Positions 54,312 through 62,617 of a stretch of 64,000 bases of DNA are shown piece after piece. The first letter of the stretch is position 1. Every line of letters begins with the position of its first letter. The stretch comes from Sporolactobacillus kofuensis. Its GTDB lineage: Bacteria > Bacillota > Bacilli > Bacillales > Sporolactobacillaceae. The stretch spans positions 1-64,000 of the forward strand of contig NZ_JBHSTQ010000007.1 of the NCBI RefSeq assembly GCF_042660205.1, in the 5' to 3' direction. Under the pieces are notes generated by a model that was not told the origin of the DNA, made no database searches, and saw only the letters and a program-made list of their open reading frames with translations. The position numbers and the translations under genes are program-made.

Positions 54312-54549
54312 GGCGCCACTTCCTTTTTACTTTTAATAGGACCACTCGTCTTAACTGGATAATATTCCTTCAATTCATCTACTAACTTCATTTGACGCAC
54401 ACTAATTATAGCTATAACATTCAACGAGAATGGCAAATTTCCTTCATCGAATTTAGTCTAATAATGTCAAAATAAAGAATATATAGAATTTATTTTATAT
54501 TAATAAAGAAAAAAGTTGAACAAACCGCTGTTTCCAAATTGTGGAATAC

Positions 54550-54586
54550 AAAAACAGGCATCCTCTGAGAAGAGTTTGCCTGTTTT
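54550..54586 (-). terminator. Terminator of the exonuclease gene
   Basis: AAAACAGGCA / TGCCTGTTTT stem read on the minus strand, ending in TTTTTG, 25 bp behind the stop. Confidence 0.85.
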
Positions 54587-54610
54587 CTAATGTTTAATAA
54601 TTATGTCGTT

Positions 54611-55537
54611 CTATCTACTGATATCTCCTGCTATTTGACGCGTTTGATCCATTTTATTCCACCGCAATTGAACCAAATCATACTTTACAAGTTTCATACC
54701 CATATCATTAACTTTTTCCACAAACGTATCGGGAATTCCCACATATTCTGCCTCGTCAAGGTTTAATGCTATCGGTGCATGGCAATTGATTTCCGCTAAT
54801 TCTCGAGATAATCGCAGCATATCAAGATCAGTGCTGATCTTCTTTTTTTGACCAGCAGGAAGCAGATCCAACTGATCGAGCAAATGCTCGATACTTCCAA
54901 ATCGTTGAATAAGTTTCACAGCGGTTTTTTCACCAATTCCTCGAACTCCAGGGTAACCATCGCTTGAATCGCCCATCAATGCTTTCACATCGATGTACTG
55001 TAACGGTGTAACCCCATAATCTTCAGAAAACATTTGTTGGTTATAACTACGATAATTGCCATAACCCTTCTGTAATAAATCGACACGAATGCCTTGATCA
55101 AGGAGCTGTAACAAGTCTCGATCACCGGTCACGATCGAAACATCTGTCGTTTTGTGCATCGTTTTCGCAAGCGTTCCGATACAATCATCGGCTTCATATC
55201 CAGTTAAACCGACGTTTGGGATACCGAAAGCTTCGATCATATCTTTTGCAAGATCAAATTGTGGAACCATCTCAACCGGCGGTGCCGCACGATTCGCTTT
55301 ATAGCCATCAAAGAGTTGATGCCGAAATGTTTTCGCGCCCATGTCCCAACATACTGCAACATGAGTTGGTTTTCTGTTGTTAAGAGCAAGGAGAAGATGA
55401 CGCAAAAAGCCTTGCACACCATTGGTTGGAATACCTTGATCATTAAACATAAACTGTCCGGATGGCGCTGTTGCGTAAAAGGCACGGAACAACAAGGCCA
55501 TGCCATCTACCAATAATAATTGCGATTGATTTGCCAA
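54611..55537 (-). CDS. 5'-3' exonuclease (PolA N-terminal-like, YpcP type)
   Basis: 308-aa stand-alone 5'-3' exonuclease/flap nuclease, the fold that forms the N-terminal part of DNA polymerase I; acts on RNA primers and flaps. Metal-binding acids are visible in LLLVDGMALLFRAF (D11), FDGYKANR, TGYEADDCIGTL, IVTGDRDLLQL and ALMGDSSDGYPGVRGIGEKTA (helix-hairpin-helix). The frame opens at 55555, but a TTG at 55537 with GAGAGG upstream gives the usual N-terminus. Monocistronic. Confidence 0.92.
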   Translation of the reverse strand: MANQSQLLLVDGMALLFRAFYATAPSGQFMFNDQGIPTNGVQGFLRHLLLALNNRKPTHVAVCWDMGAKTFRHQLFDGYKANRAAPPVEMVPQFDLAKDMIEAFGIPNVGLTGYEADDCIGTLAKTMHKTTDVSIVTGDRDLLQLLDQGIRVDLLQKGYGNYRSYNQQMFSEDYGVTPLQYIDVKALMGDSSDGYPGVRGIGEKTAVKLIQRFGSIEHLLDQLDLLPAGQKKKISTDLDMLRLSRELAEINCHAPIALNLDEAEYVGIPDTFVEKVNDMGMKLVKYDLVQLRWNKMDQTRQIAGDISR

Positions 55538-55683
55538 AAAAACGCCTCTCTTCAATAATTCTTTTTTTCATTATACCATGAACCTATATCTCCATTTATA
55601 CCCGCCTGACTGTTTAAAAATAAACAGAATTGCGCTATGCTAGAAACATTCACTGAAATTGGAACCGATTAATTGGAGTGTTT

Positions 55684-56559
55684 ATGAAAATGAAACGAAT
55701 GTTCATCCTGGTTGCCGCTGTAGTTCTCGTTGCTCTAGCTGCCTATTTTGTTAGAGACAGGGATCAAGAGCATAAAGTGCGTACATCTGGAAGTCAACCG
55801 ATTACTTCTGCCTTGCACAAAGACAATGTTGGTAAGCCGATGAAGCAGCAGATCCCGACCGTCTTTATTCATGGATGGAAAGGCTCAGAACGTTCGTTTA
55901 ATACGATGTTTCAACGATTCAATCATCATTACATCGGACCACAAAGAGCTATGATTATACGCGTTGCCCCTAATGGTCACATCATCGTCATTGGCAAAAT
56001 CACAAATCAGACCATGCCATTAATTCAAGTCATCTTTGTCGCCAACCACGAATCATTTGAAAAACAAGCATTTTGGTTGAAGCGTGTCTTTCGTATTCTC
56101 AAATCGGATGAAGGTATTTCACGTGTGAATGTTGTTACTCACTCCATGGGCGGTAAAGCTTTTACAGGATACCTAGAACATATTGATCATCCGAACTATT
56201 ATCCAAGCGTTGATAAGTTTGTGGCGATTGCTGCTCCATTTGATTGGATCAACGGACCGCAAAATGAAGCAGACTATACTGTGCAGCAGCTAAAAAGGCA
56301 CAGTTACCTTTATCAACATCGCCACCGTTTACCACAGGACTTGAAAGTTCTTGCTATTGCAGGAATTATGCATAACGCTCAAGAAGGTGATGGTGTTGTT
56401 GCCTTGCGTAGTGCTTTTTTTGGACGCTACTTCTTCAACCATGCTCATTATACTGAAAAAATTGTATACGGAGCAAAAGCCCAGCACAGTGAATTACATG
56501 AAAATCCGCAGGTTGATCAATTGGTTGCCCATTATTTGTGGCATATCAATCCTAAATGA
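55684..56559 (+). CDS. Alpha/beta hydrolase, DUF915 family, membrane-anchored or secreted
   Basis: 291 aa. An N-terminal hydrophobic segment (about 5-23) acts as anchor or signal. The hydrolase part has FIHGWKGSERSFN, nucleophile S154 in VTHSMGGKAF, D236 in EGDGVVALRS and a histidine near 268-272 (AQHSELHENPQV), so the triad is intact. Substrate unknown; probably an extracytoplasmic esterase or lipase. ATG 55684 with TTGGAG six bases upstream. Confidence 0.88.
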   Translation: MKMKRMFILVAAVVLVALAAYFVRDRDQEHKVRTSGSQPITSALHKDNVGKPMKQQIPTVFIHGWKGSERSFNTMFQRFNHHYIGPQRAMIIRVAPNGHIIVIGKITNQTMPLIQVIFVANHESFEKQAFWLKRVFRILKSDEGISRVNVVTHSMGGKAFTGYLEHIDHPNYYPSVDKFVAIAAPFDWINGPQNEADYTVQQLKRHSYLYQHRHRLPQDLKVLAIAGIMHNAQEGDGVVALRSAFFGRYFFNHAHYTEKIVYGAKAQHSELHENPQVDQLVAHYLWHINPK

Positions 56560-56593
56560 AAAAGCAAGCATCGAAATCGATGCTTGCTTTTTC
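56558..56593. terminator. Bidirectional terminator between DUF915 gene and queT
   Basis: 17-bp perfect stem GAAAAAGCAAGCATCGA / complement with a 2-base loop, T-rich on both strands. It overlaps the DUF915 stop codon. Confidence 0.9.
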
Positions 56594-56596
56594 ATT

Positions 56597-57082
56597 TCAA
56601 ATCAATTTGTCAAAGGGAATACGACGGTTGATCGCATACATAATCGGGGCCCCAACAAGCATTACTGCGCACTCACCAGCGGCTACACTCAGCCAAGTCA
56701 GTATGAATGGCATATGGAATACAATTGATAATTCCCAGGCGATGATGCACATCGTTAATGTGAAAATTGCTGTATTGATTATCATGCGTCCCCATATATT
56801 TTTGACATACTTTGATACGAGTATTGTGATCAGAAGTGCCAGCACCGATTGACCAGTGCCAAAGATCAAGTCGTATGGAAGCAGGGGTGAGAAGAACAAG
56901 TTACCAATAAATACACCGCAAATGATGCCCCAAAAATAGTTCTTGTTGAACACAACAAGATGGTTAAGCATCTCCGCAATCCGAAATTGTACGGCAGAAA
57001 AACTAATTGGCTGTAGGAAAAAAGTAAGCACAATATATAACGCCGCAATAATTGCGTTGACCGCAAGCGTTCTCAATCTCAT
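56597..57082 (-). CDS. queT: Queuosine precursor ECF transporter substrate-binding subunit QueT
   Basis: 161 aa, about five to six membrane helices, matching the QueT (DUF988) S-component: N-terminal LAVNAIIAALYIVLTFFLQPISFSAVQFRIAEML and GIICGVFIGNLFFSPL. It should import preQ1 or preQ0 together with a shared ECF energising module encoded elsewhere. The preQ1-I riboswitch just upstream supports the call. Confidence 0.93.
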   Translation of the reverse strand: MRLRTLAVNAIIAALYIVLTFFLQPISFSAVQFRIAEMLNHLVVFNKNYFWGIICGVFIGNLFFSPLLPYDLIFGTGQSVLALLITILVSKYVKNIWGRMIINTAIFTLTMCIIAWELSIVFHMPFILTWLSVAAGECAVMLVGAPIMYAINRRIPFDKLI

Positions 57083-57091
57083 TTGATCATT

Positions 57092-57138
57092 TCCTTCCTA
57101 GTTTTTTGATAGACGTGGGAGGGTTTCGAACCACGTGA
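57092..57138 (-). promoter_or_regulatory. preQ1-I riboswitch upstream of queT
   Basis: Minus strand: CACGTGG stem, TTCGAAACCC loop, CCCACGT closing stem, then CTATC-AAAAAACTAGGAAGG. The GGTTC...ACCC...AAAAAACTA pattern is the class I preQ1 aptamer. Its 3' strand runs into the AGGAAGG ribosome site nine bases before queT, so ligand binding should hide the ribosome site (translational repression). Confidence 0.88.
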
Positions 57139-57166
57139 GCATGATGCCCAAACTATTCCATTTTAA

Positions 57167-57301
57167 TCAATCTCTACTTTTTGTCAAATAATCCATGGAA
57201 GAAGAATGTGTTAAATTTTTCTCGGCTGAGGCTTCTGTTGCTTGCTTGCCGCGTGCATCTTGCACCAAGTCACTTTTCAAACCGTTCAAATCTTTCAGCA
57301 C
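57167..57301 (-). CDS. Possible small protein, 44 aa
   Basis: GTG start five bases behind GGAGGG, then 44 codons and TGA. The peptide is hydrophilic and charged, without membrane segment or cysteines (begins MLKDLNGLKSDL, ends YLTKSRD). I know no family. It lies between the terminator of the peptidase gene and the preQ1 riboswitch. The good ribosome site is the main support; a chance frame is possible. Confidence 0.4.
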   Translation of the reverse strand: MLKDLNGLKSDLVQDARGKQATEASAEKNLTHSSSMDYLTKSRD

Positions 57302-57366
57302 ATTATCCCTCCGAAAAACTTTTTACACAAACCAATTTGAAAGCATTTAAATCTTAATCGAAATAA

Positions 57367-57396
57367 AAAGTCACTCTCTATACAGAGAGTGACTTT
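57367..57396 (-). terminator. Terminator behind the zinc metallopeptidase gene
   Basis: AAAGTCACTCTCT / AGAGAGTGACTTT, 13-bp perfect stem with a 4-base loop, followed on the minus strand by TTTTTAT. Confidence 0.9.
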
Positions 57397-57421
57397 GGAT
57401 TCACTTAGAGTTGATTTACAA

Positions 57422-58102
57422 TTATTCTTCGCGGTTAGACATCGTAATCATCAAAATAAATCGAATCAATTCCATAACCGACACAAGCGCTGCGGCAACA
57501 TAAGTCATTGCAGCGGCAGAAAGCACTTTCTTCGCTTGTTTTTGTTCGTCTTGTTGGACAATACCTAATGAAACGATTTGCTTCAGAGCACGTCCGGAAG
57601 CATCAAATTCTACAGGCAATGTTACTAATTGAAAAAGAACGGCAGCCGCAAAGAAAATCACACCAAGCGTTGCGAGTTGAAAGGCTCCAAGTATGACACC
57701 AGCAATGATTAGGATATATGAGAGATTAGAGCCAATATTTGCGACAGGCACAAGTGCGCTCCGAACACGCATAAAAGTATAATCGTTTGCGTCCTGAATA
57801 GCGTGGCCAACTTCATGCGCCGCTACTGCTGTTCCAGCAATTGAAGCCCCATGGTAAATATCTGTTGATAGATTAACTGATTTATCCCGTGGATCATAAT
57901 GATCCGTTAGAGAACCGGCTACTTCACGCACTGTAACATCATACAGCCCATTTTCATCCAGTATCTTCCTTGCTGTCTGAGCTCCACTCATCCCGGTCGA
58001 ATTATTTACTTCTGAATAACGAGAATACGTGGATTTCACGCGCATTTGCGCCCAAAGAGGGATCAGCATTAATGCGGCCAAATAAATCAGGTATTGGATC
58101 AT
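57422..58102 (-). CDS. Membrane zinc metallopeptidase (YugP family)
   Basis: 226 aa: N-terminal membrane helix (4-19), the zinc site HEVGH at 96-100 in AVAAHEVGHAIQD, and three C-terminal hydrophobic segments. YugP-type neutral zinc peptidase; substrate unknown, probably membrane proteostasis. ATG 58102 chosen because GGAGG lies seven bases upstream; two earlier in-frame starts exist. Confidence 0.9.
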   Translation of the reverse strand: MIQYLIYLAALMLIPLWAQMRVKSTYSRYSEVNNSTGMSGAQTARKILDENGLYDVTVREVAGSLTDHYDPRDKSVNLSTDIYHGASIAGTAVAAHEVGHAIQDANDYTFMRVRSALVPVANIGSNLSYILIIAGVILGAFQLATLGVIFFAAAVLFQLVTLPVEFDASGRALKQIVSLGIVQQDEQKQAKKVLSAAAMTYVAAALVSVMELIRFILMITMSNREE

Positions 58103-58275
58103 GCACATTCCTCCAGAACTGCTCATTTAAAGAATGCTCAAGGGGCATCTGAACTCAGGCACACGTATCATAGCAGCATTTACCTTTGCTCATAACCCGA
58201 TTGAACATACTCCTTATAGTCAATTTTAGTCAAACTGTGCTTTCTTGTCAAAAAATTAATAAATTTTTCCGATAT

Positions 58276-59055
58276 TCATCGTGTGCTTCTGCGCACGTGC
58301 TCAGCCATGTATCTCCTCCAAGATGTGTAACACAGCACGGAAATCACCAAAGCGCCCATTGCGCCTACAGGTATGATGATGTCTTCCTTTAGATCAGGCG
58401 ATTGCTCGAAAGCCAGACTAAGTTCATGGTCAATAACATTAAGCTGTTGTATTCTCGTGTTTGTTTTTATATCAAGCAGTCGTTTCCCCGAGAAAGTAGT
58501 AATTCTCTTGTCAACAAGATTAACTGCATCTCGTTGTCCATCGATCACCATGGCCGGATAAATCAGCGCGTACTTGTCAAGAAATTGGTTCAATGCATGT
58601 TGAAATCGGTCGGTATCTCGATCTTTAAGAGCGCTTTTCATTGACGTCAAAGGTGCAGTCACCTCTGTGTGCAGACTCTTCCATAATGGCTGCCCATTTG
58701 TTGTGAGTGCATCAAAACACAAACGGAGTGAAGCAGCAGCGTTCACACGCTCACTTTGTTCAGCATCATCAGTCAAAAATAATTTAAGCTTCACTAGTGC
58801 GGTTTTGATCGTTCGACTGTCTTGCTCCGAATAGTGAACATCAATTTTGTCCCATTGCTTGCTCAATTCATCTAATAAACTGGTCGCTGCGCCAATTTGA
58901 TTTGCGTCAGTATATTCGAATATACGATCGGATAACGTAACCAAATGCTCAGTTTGGTTTCTTAGAACATCCTGTTCGCTCTCTGCATGAATCTGTGCGG
59001 GGAATGCAAAGAAAAGAATCAAGAAGCATAGCAAAGCAAATCGATTGGCTTTCAT
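58276..59055 (-). CDS. ypjB: Sporulation-associated membrane protein YpjB
   Basis: 259 aa with a cleavable-looking signal (MKANRFALLCFLILFFAFPA, cut after about residue 24), a mostly helical external domain and a C-terminal membrane helix (about 228-246, IIIPVGAMGALVISVLCYTS) followed by basic residues. Matches B. subtilis YpjB in layout and position near ypiB. ATG behind AGGGAGGA. Role in sporulation is known only by association. Confidence 0.8.
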   Translation of the reverse strand: MKANRFALLCFLILFFAFPAQIHAESEQDVLRNQTEHLVTLSDRIFEYTDANQIGAATSLLDELSKQWDKIDVHYSEQDSRTIKTALVKLKLFLTDDAEQSERVNAAASLRLCFDALTTNGQPLWKSLHTEVTAPLTSMKSALKDRDTDRFQHALNQFLDKYALIYPAMVIDGQRDAVNLVDKRITTFSGKRLLDIKTNTRIQQLNVIDHELSLAFEQSPDLKEDIIIPVGAMGALVISVLCYTSWRRYMAEHVRRSTR

Positions 59056-59169
59056 CGCTTGTCCTCCCTTGAACTCCTTGGTAGCACTATATGATTTCAA
59101 GGACAAGAGTAGACCAATCTCATTAAAACCTTTGTTCGGGATGAATCAACGAGATATTGAACATCGAGA

Positions 59170-59727
59170 TCAACTTGGCTGTTTGTTTTTTTCTTGATTT
59201 AATGAAATGAGTTGTTCTGATAAAACGTAAAAGCGTTCTTTATCACCATTATCGAGCGCCTGATTAATGGCTTCAGTTAGGCGAGAAGTCGTAAAAGTCT
59301 GCTCAGCCTTACCTGCCGTATACTCTGCTAACTGACCGTATTTTTCATGAACATCAACGGTATTATTTGGATTTTCCTCTAACACAGAAAAATAAATCGG
59401 TGACTGTCGCACGTCTTCGATGTCCAATTCTATATAAATCTCTTCCTGCTGATTCATTCTTAAATCATGAAATGCCTTTTCCGGATCCCCTGTGCTGACT
59501 GAAGCTTTAAAGTAGCGAAAGTTTGGTTTGTTTTTCGACGGATGTGTAAGAATCATCGAACGGGTACACCCTTCAACATCATCGACAATATGAATCATGC
59601 CCAATAACTGGTCATTACTCATGAGATAGTGAATGAGCCAAATAATTTCACGGTTAACCAGTAGATGACGATCTAATACCCATCGAAGAAAGCTTTTCTT
59701 CTGTACATTGGATACCACTTGTTCCAT
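59170..59727 (-). CDS. ypiB: UPF0302 family protein YpiB
   Basis: 185 aa, soluble. VQKKSFLRWVLDRHLLVNREIIWLIHYLMSN at the N-terminus (in shorter stretches) and a C-terminal IDEAL-like motif region (AINQALDNGDKERFYVLSEQL) identify the UPF0302/YpiB family. Function not established; IDEAL motifs often mediate protein contacts. Directly follows ypiA as in B. subtilis. Confidence 0.88.
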   Translation of the reverse strand: MEQVVSNVQKKSFLRWVLDRHLLVNREIIWLIHYLMSNDQLLGMIHIVDDVEGCTRSMILTHPSKNKPNFRYFKASVSTGDPEKAFHDLRMNQQEEIYIELDIEDVRQSPIYFSVLEENPNNTVDVHEKYGQLAEYTAGKAEQTFTTSRLTEAINQALDNGDKERFYVLSEQLISLNQEKNKQPS

Positions 59728-59784
59728 TCTAACGTCCCTCCCTGATCACTAAGATTCAGTAGTTAGGATATTCGCTATTCATGT

Positions 59785-61035
59785 TCAATCATCCTGCTTC
59801 AATCGTTCAACAAATGCAGCCAAATCTTGATTCTCAGGGCTTAACTGAGCCGCCTTTGCAAGATGCTTGAGTCCCTCATCTCTTTTGCCTGTTTCTCTTA
59901 AAAATCCACCATATTCCTGCAGAAAGTCAGGATTCTCTGAGAAATGTTGTGCACATGACGCATAAAGTGTTCCTGCTTTCTTCACTTCATCCGTCTGATT
60001 ATAGGCAGTTGCAAGAAACCACTGCAGCATCGGATCATCAATTTCTAATGGTTCAAGAAGCTGAATTACGGTTTCATAATCTTCATCTTGCACTTTTATC
60101 TCAATAAGATGTGTTAATGCCTCACTATTTTCAGGATTAAGGTCAAGGCATTGTTGAAAAAAGTGACTAGCTTTTTCATTCTGGTGTGTTTTTGCGGCTA
60201 ATCTACCCGCTGTCTCAAAAAGTCGATCATTATATTCATCATGTTCAAGTCCAGCTTCAGCACTTTCTAATGCTTTACCCAACTGTCCCTCATGTTCATA
60301 TGCCTCAGCAAGAACAGGATATAAAGTACTGTACCCAGGATCCATGTCCTTTAATGTACTTAATGCTTTAATCGCTTTCTTGTGATCCTGAATACGCATT
60401 GCAGTAACAGCATATCCGAATAATCCGTCAAGCGTTTTTTCTTTTTTCAAACCCTTCTCATATGCTTGCAACGCGGTCTCAAAATTACCACTTAAACTTA
60501 ATGCTTCAGCAAGCTTGAGCTGTATATTCTGATCAATGAGTTCAGGATCATCTTTGACCTCTATAAAGCAGTCGACTGCTTTACTTGCCTGGCCGGTTGA
60601 AAGATACAGTTCACCAAGTGCAAGAATCAATACCGGTTGATGGGGTGCTTGTTTCAGTGCACCAAGTAGTTTATGCTCAGCAACCTCATCAAGCCCCTCC
60701 ATTTGATAGAGGTCTGCAAGCATGACTTGTGCACTTAAGAAATTTTCATCCAGTGGATGGATACGTTGCAAATCGTTAATGGCTTTTGATTCTTCATTTT
60801 TATCAATCAGTAGTTCAGAATGTTGTAAAATGAGTTCACTATCATTCGGATAGCGTTTCAACAGTAAATCATAGACCTTCTCAGCATCTTCTAAAAAACC
60901 AAATTGCTGATAAAGCGAAGCTACGCCGAATAACTCATTGTCATCTCCTTCATGAAGCAATTCATGAAGCATTTGCAGCCCTTCATCAGTCTGACCACTT
61001 TCAAGCAAAGCATGAGCAGTTTCTAAATTAGTCAT
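59785..61035 (-). CDS. ypiA: Tetratricopeptide-repeat protein YpiA
   Basis: 416 aa made almost wholly of TPR-like repeats of about 34 residues from residue 3 to 410 (for example DNELFGVASLYQQFGFLEDA, QPVLILALGELYLSTGQASK). Soluble scaffold protein; partners unknown. In B. subtilis it follows aroE at the end of the aromatic supraoperon; here it lies directly behind cheR. Confidence 0.9.
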   Translation of the reverse strand: MTNLETAHALLESGQTDEGLQMLHELLHEGDDNELFGVASLYQQFGFLEDAEKVYDLLLKRYPNDSELILQHSELLIDKNEESKAINDLQRIHPLDENFLSAQVMLADLYQMEGLDEVAEHKLLGALKQAPHQPVLILALGELYLSTGQASKAVDCFIEVKDDPELIDQNIQLKLAEALSLSGNFETALQAYEKGLKKEKTLDGLFGYAVTAMRIQDHKKAIKALSTLKDMDPGYSTLYPVLAEAYEHEGQLGKALESAEAGLEHDEYNDRLFETAGRLAAKTHQNEKASHFFQQCLDLNPENSEALTHLIEIKVQDEDYETVIQLLEPLEIDDPMLQWFLATAYNQTDEVKKAGTLYASCAQHFSENPDFLQEYGGFLRETGKRDEGLKHLAKAAQLSPENQDLAAFVERLKQDD

Positions 61036-61170
61036 CGAACCATTCCTCCGTTATTCATGAGCCGAACATTTCTCTTCTTAAGCCATCATAATCAACTTAA
61101 CAGTTAACTTCAAGAAATCCGGCACTCGGTACAAAAAGTGATCTTCATAATCAATTGCATCTTCTCTATT

Positions 61171-61214
61171 CAATGAAACCCTTGCCTGATATAAAACAAG
61201 CAAGGGTTTCATTG
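61171..61214 (-). terminator. Hairpin between cheR and ypiA, probable terminator
   Basis: 15-bp perfect stem CAATGAAACCCTTGC / complement with a 14-base loop. It lacks a clean T-tract on the minus strand, so termination may be partial. It marks the junction where the aromatic genes stand in B. subtilis. Confidence 0.55.
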
Positions 61215-61299
61215 AACTTTTAAATTTTTGCTGATCGTTAAATGCATTACTCGTCTAATGCTCATCCTAATCGCTATGAGCTTGTCACTTTGTTTCCGA

Positions 61300-62082
61300 T
61301 CAAACAAATTTTTCATAAAAAAAAGTATCTGTTGATCGTAATTGATAAGATGATGCATTAAATATTTGCTCTGTACTGCCAACAAAAAGAATACCTTGTG
61401 GCTTAAGTGCATCACTCAACTTATGATATAGTGTCTTCTTACCATCTTCAGTAAAATAGATAAGCACATTTCGACAAACAATCAAGTCAAAGCGGCCAGG
61501 ACTCGGATCCCTCAGTAAATCATGATGAAGGAATTGAATCGTTTGTTTCAAACGGCTATCAACATAATAAAGCATATCTTTTTCTGTAAAATATTGCCGT
61601 TCTTCCTGAGTAAGCGGTTCTAAAGCTTTTCCTAAATAGGCACCTTCCATTGCTCGATCAAGTACGATCTGATCAAGATCGGTGGCTACGATCGAGAAAT
61701 TAAGTTTAGGATAATATTTACTGAGCAAAATCGCCAATGAGTAGGGTTCTTCACCTGTTGAACATGCTGCACTCCATACACTGATCGGTTTACCGGTTAA
61801 TGCTCTTGAGCGAATTTTATTTTCAAGTACAGTCCACCTGGGACGATTTCGAAAAAATTCGGTTACATTAATCGTCATTCTACTTAGAAATTCTTTTAGT
61901 AATGGTTTCTCTTCTTTGAGCCTGTTAAAGTAAGCCTGAAAAGTTGGAATCTCTTTTCGCAATCTGAGCGATGTTAACCGTCGTCTCATTTGTTCCTCTT
62001 TGTATAGAGAAAGATCAATACCTGTTAGCTGAAAGATTTCTTGTTTAAATCGCTTATAATCCTGATCAGTAGAGCTGTCCAT
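61300..62082 (-). CDS. cheR: Chemotaxis protein methyltransferase CheR
   Basis: Methylates glutamates of chemoreceptors with S-adenosylmethionine. 260 aa: N-terminal helical domain, then VTEFFRNRPRW, the SAM loop SVWSAACSTGEEPYSLAI, and FDLIVCRNVLIYF. Its presence implies chemotaxis genes elsewhere. Sits behind ndk as in B. subtilis. Confidence 0.95.
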   Translation of the reverse strand: MDSSTDQDYKRFKQEIFQLTGIDLSLYKEEQMRRRLTSLRLRKEIPTFQAYFNRLKEEKPLLKEFLSRMTINVTEFFRNRPRWTVLENKIRSRALTGKPISVWSAACSTGEEPYSLAILLSKYYPKLNFSIVATDLDQIVLDRAMEGAYLGKALEPLTQEERQYFTEKDMLYYVDSRLKQTIQFLHHDLLRDPSPGRFDLIVCRNVLIYFTEDGKKTLYHKLSDALKPQGILFVGSTEQIFNASSYQLRSTDTFFYEKFV

Positions 62083-62125
62083 CGACTGTACACCTACCTG
62101 CGCAACTTGATCTAATTCTACTTCC

Positions 62126-62548
62126 TCATGCGTTAATTACGAACTCCTCATCCTGAAAAAATAGATGAATTTCACGTTCTGCATTTTCAGGAGAATCCGA
62201 GCCATGAATAACATTACGGTTCATTCGGGTTGCATAATCACCGCGAATTGTTCCAGGTGTAGCTTTTTCAGGATCCGTAGAACCCATCATAAATCTCGAA
62301 AGTTTAATGATATCTTCACCTTCCCAAACCATTGCGAATACAGGTCCGGAGGTCATAAATGTTGTTAGGTCTTGATAATAAGGACGTCCTTCATGCTCAT
62401 AATAATGCTTTTTAACCAATTCATCAGAAATAACCATCAATTTTCCTGCTATCATTTTAAATCCTTTGGCTTCAAAACGTGCAATGATGCTACCAATCAA
62501 ACCTCTTCTTACACCATCTGGTTTGATCATCAAAAATGTTCTCTCCAT
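62126..62548 (-). CDS. ndk: Nucleoside diphosphate kinase
   Basis: Balances NTP pools by phosphoryl transfer. 140 aa; phospho-histidine H115 in NRNVIHGSDSPENAEREI; N-terminal MERTFLMIKPDGVRRGLIG. Three in-frame ATGs crowd the start (62557, 62554, 62548); the last fits both family length and the AGAGGAG spacing. Length is slightly shorter than the 148-149 aa of B. subtilis. Confidence 0.95.
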   Translation of the reverse strand: MERTFLMIKPDGVRRGLIGSIIARFEAKGFKMIAGKLMVISDELVKKHYYEHEGRPYYQDLTTFMTSGPVFAMVWEGEDIIKLSRFMMGSTDPEKATPGTIRGDYATRMNRNVIHGSDSPENAEREIHLFFQDEEFVINA

Positions 62549-62617
62549 CTTCATCATACTCCTCTTGGACCCACAACCCTCTCAATAATTAGTTCTTAGA
62601 GAGATTTGGAGCCTTGA

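Noticed and set aside
54312..54549. Promoter candidates upstream of glgB (TTGACA near 54460, TATAAT near 54410)
   Set aside because: The hexamers do not pair at an acceptable spacing, so no promoter is called; the region holds no gene.
58186..58392. 68-codon plus-strand frame between the peptidase and ypjB genes
   Set aside because: It overlaps the 3' end of ypjB on the other strand and lacks a ribosome site.
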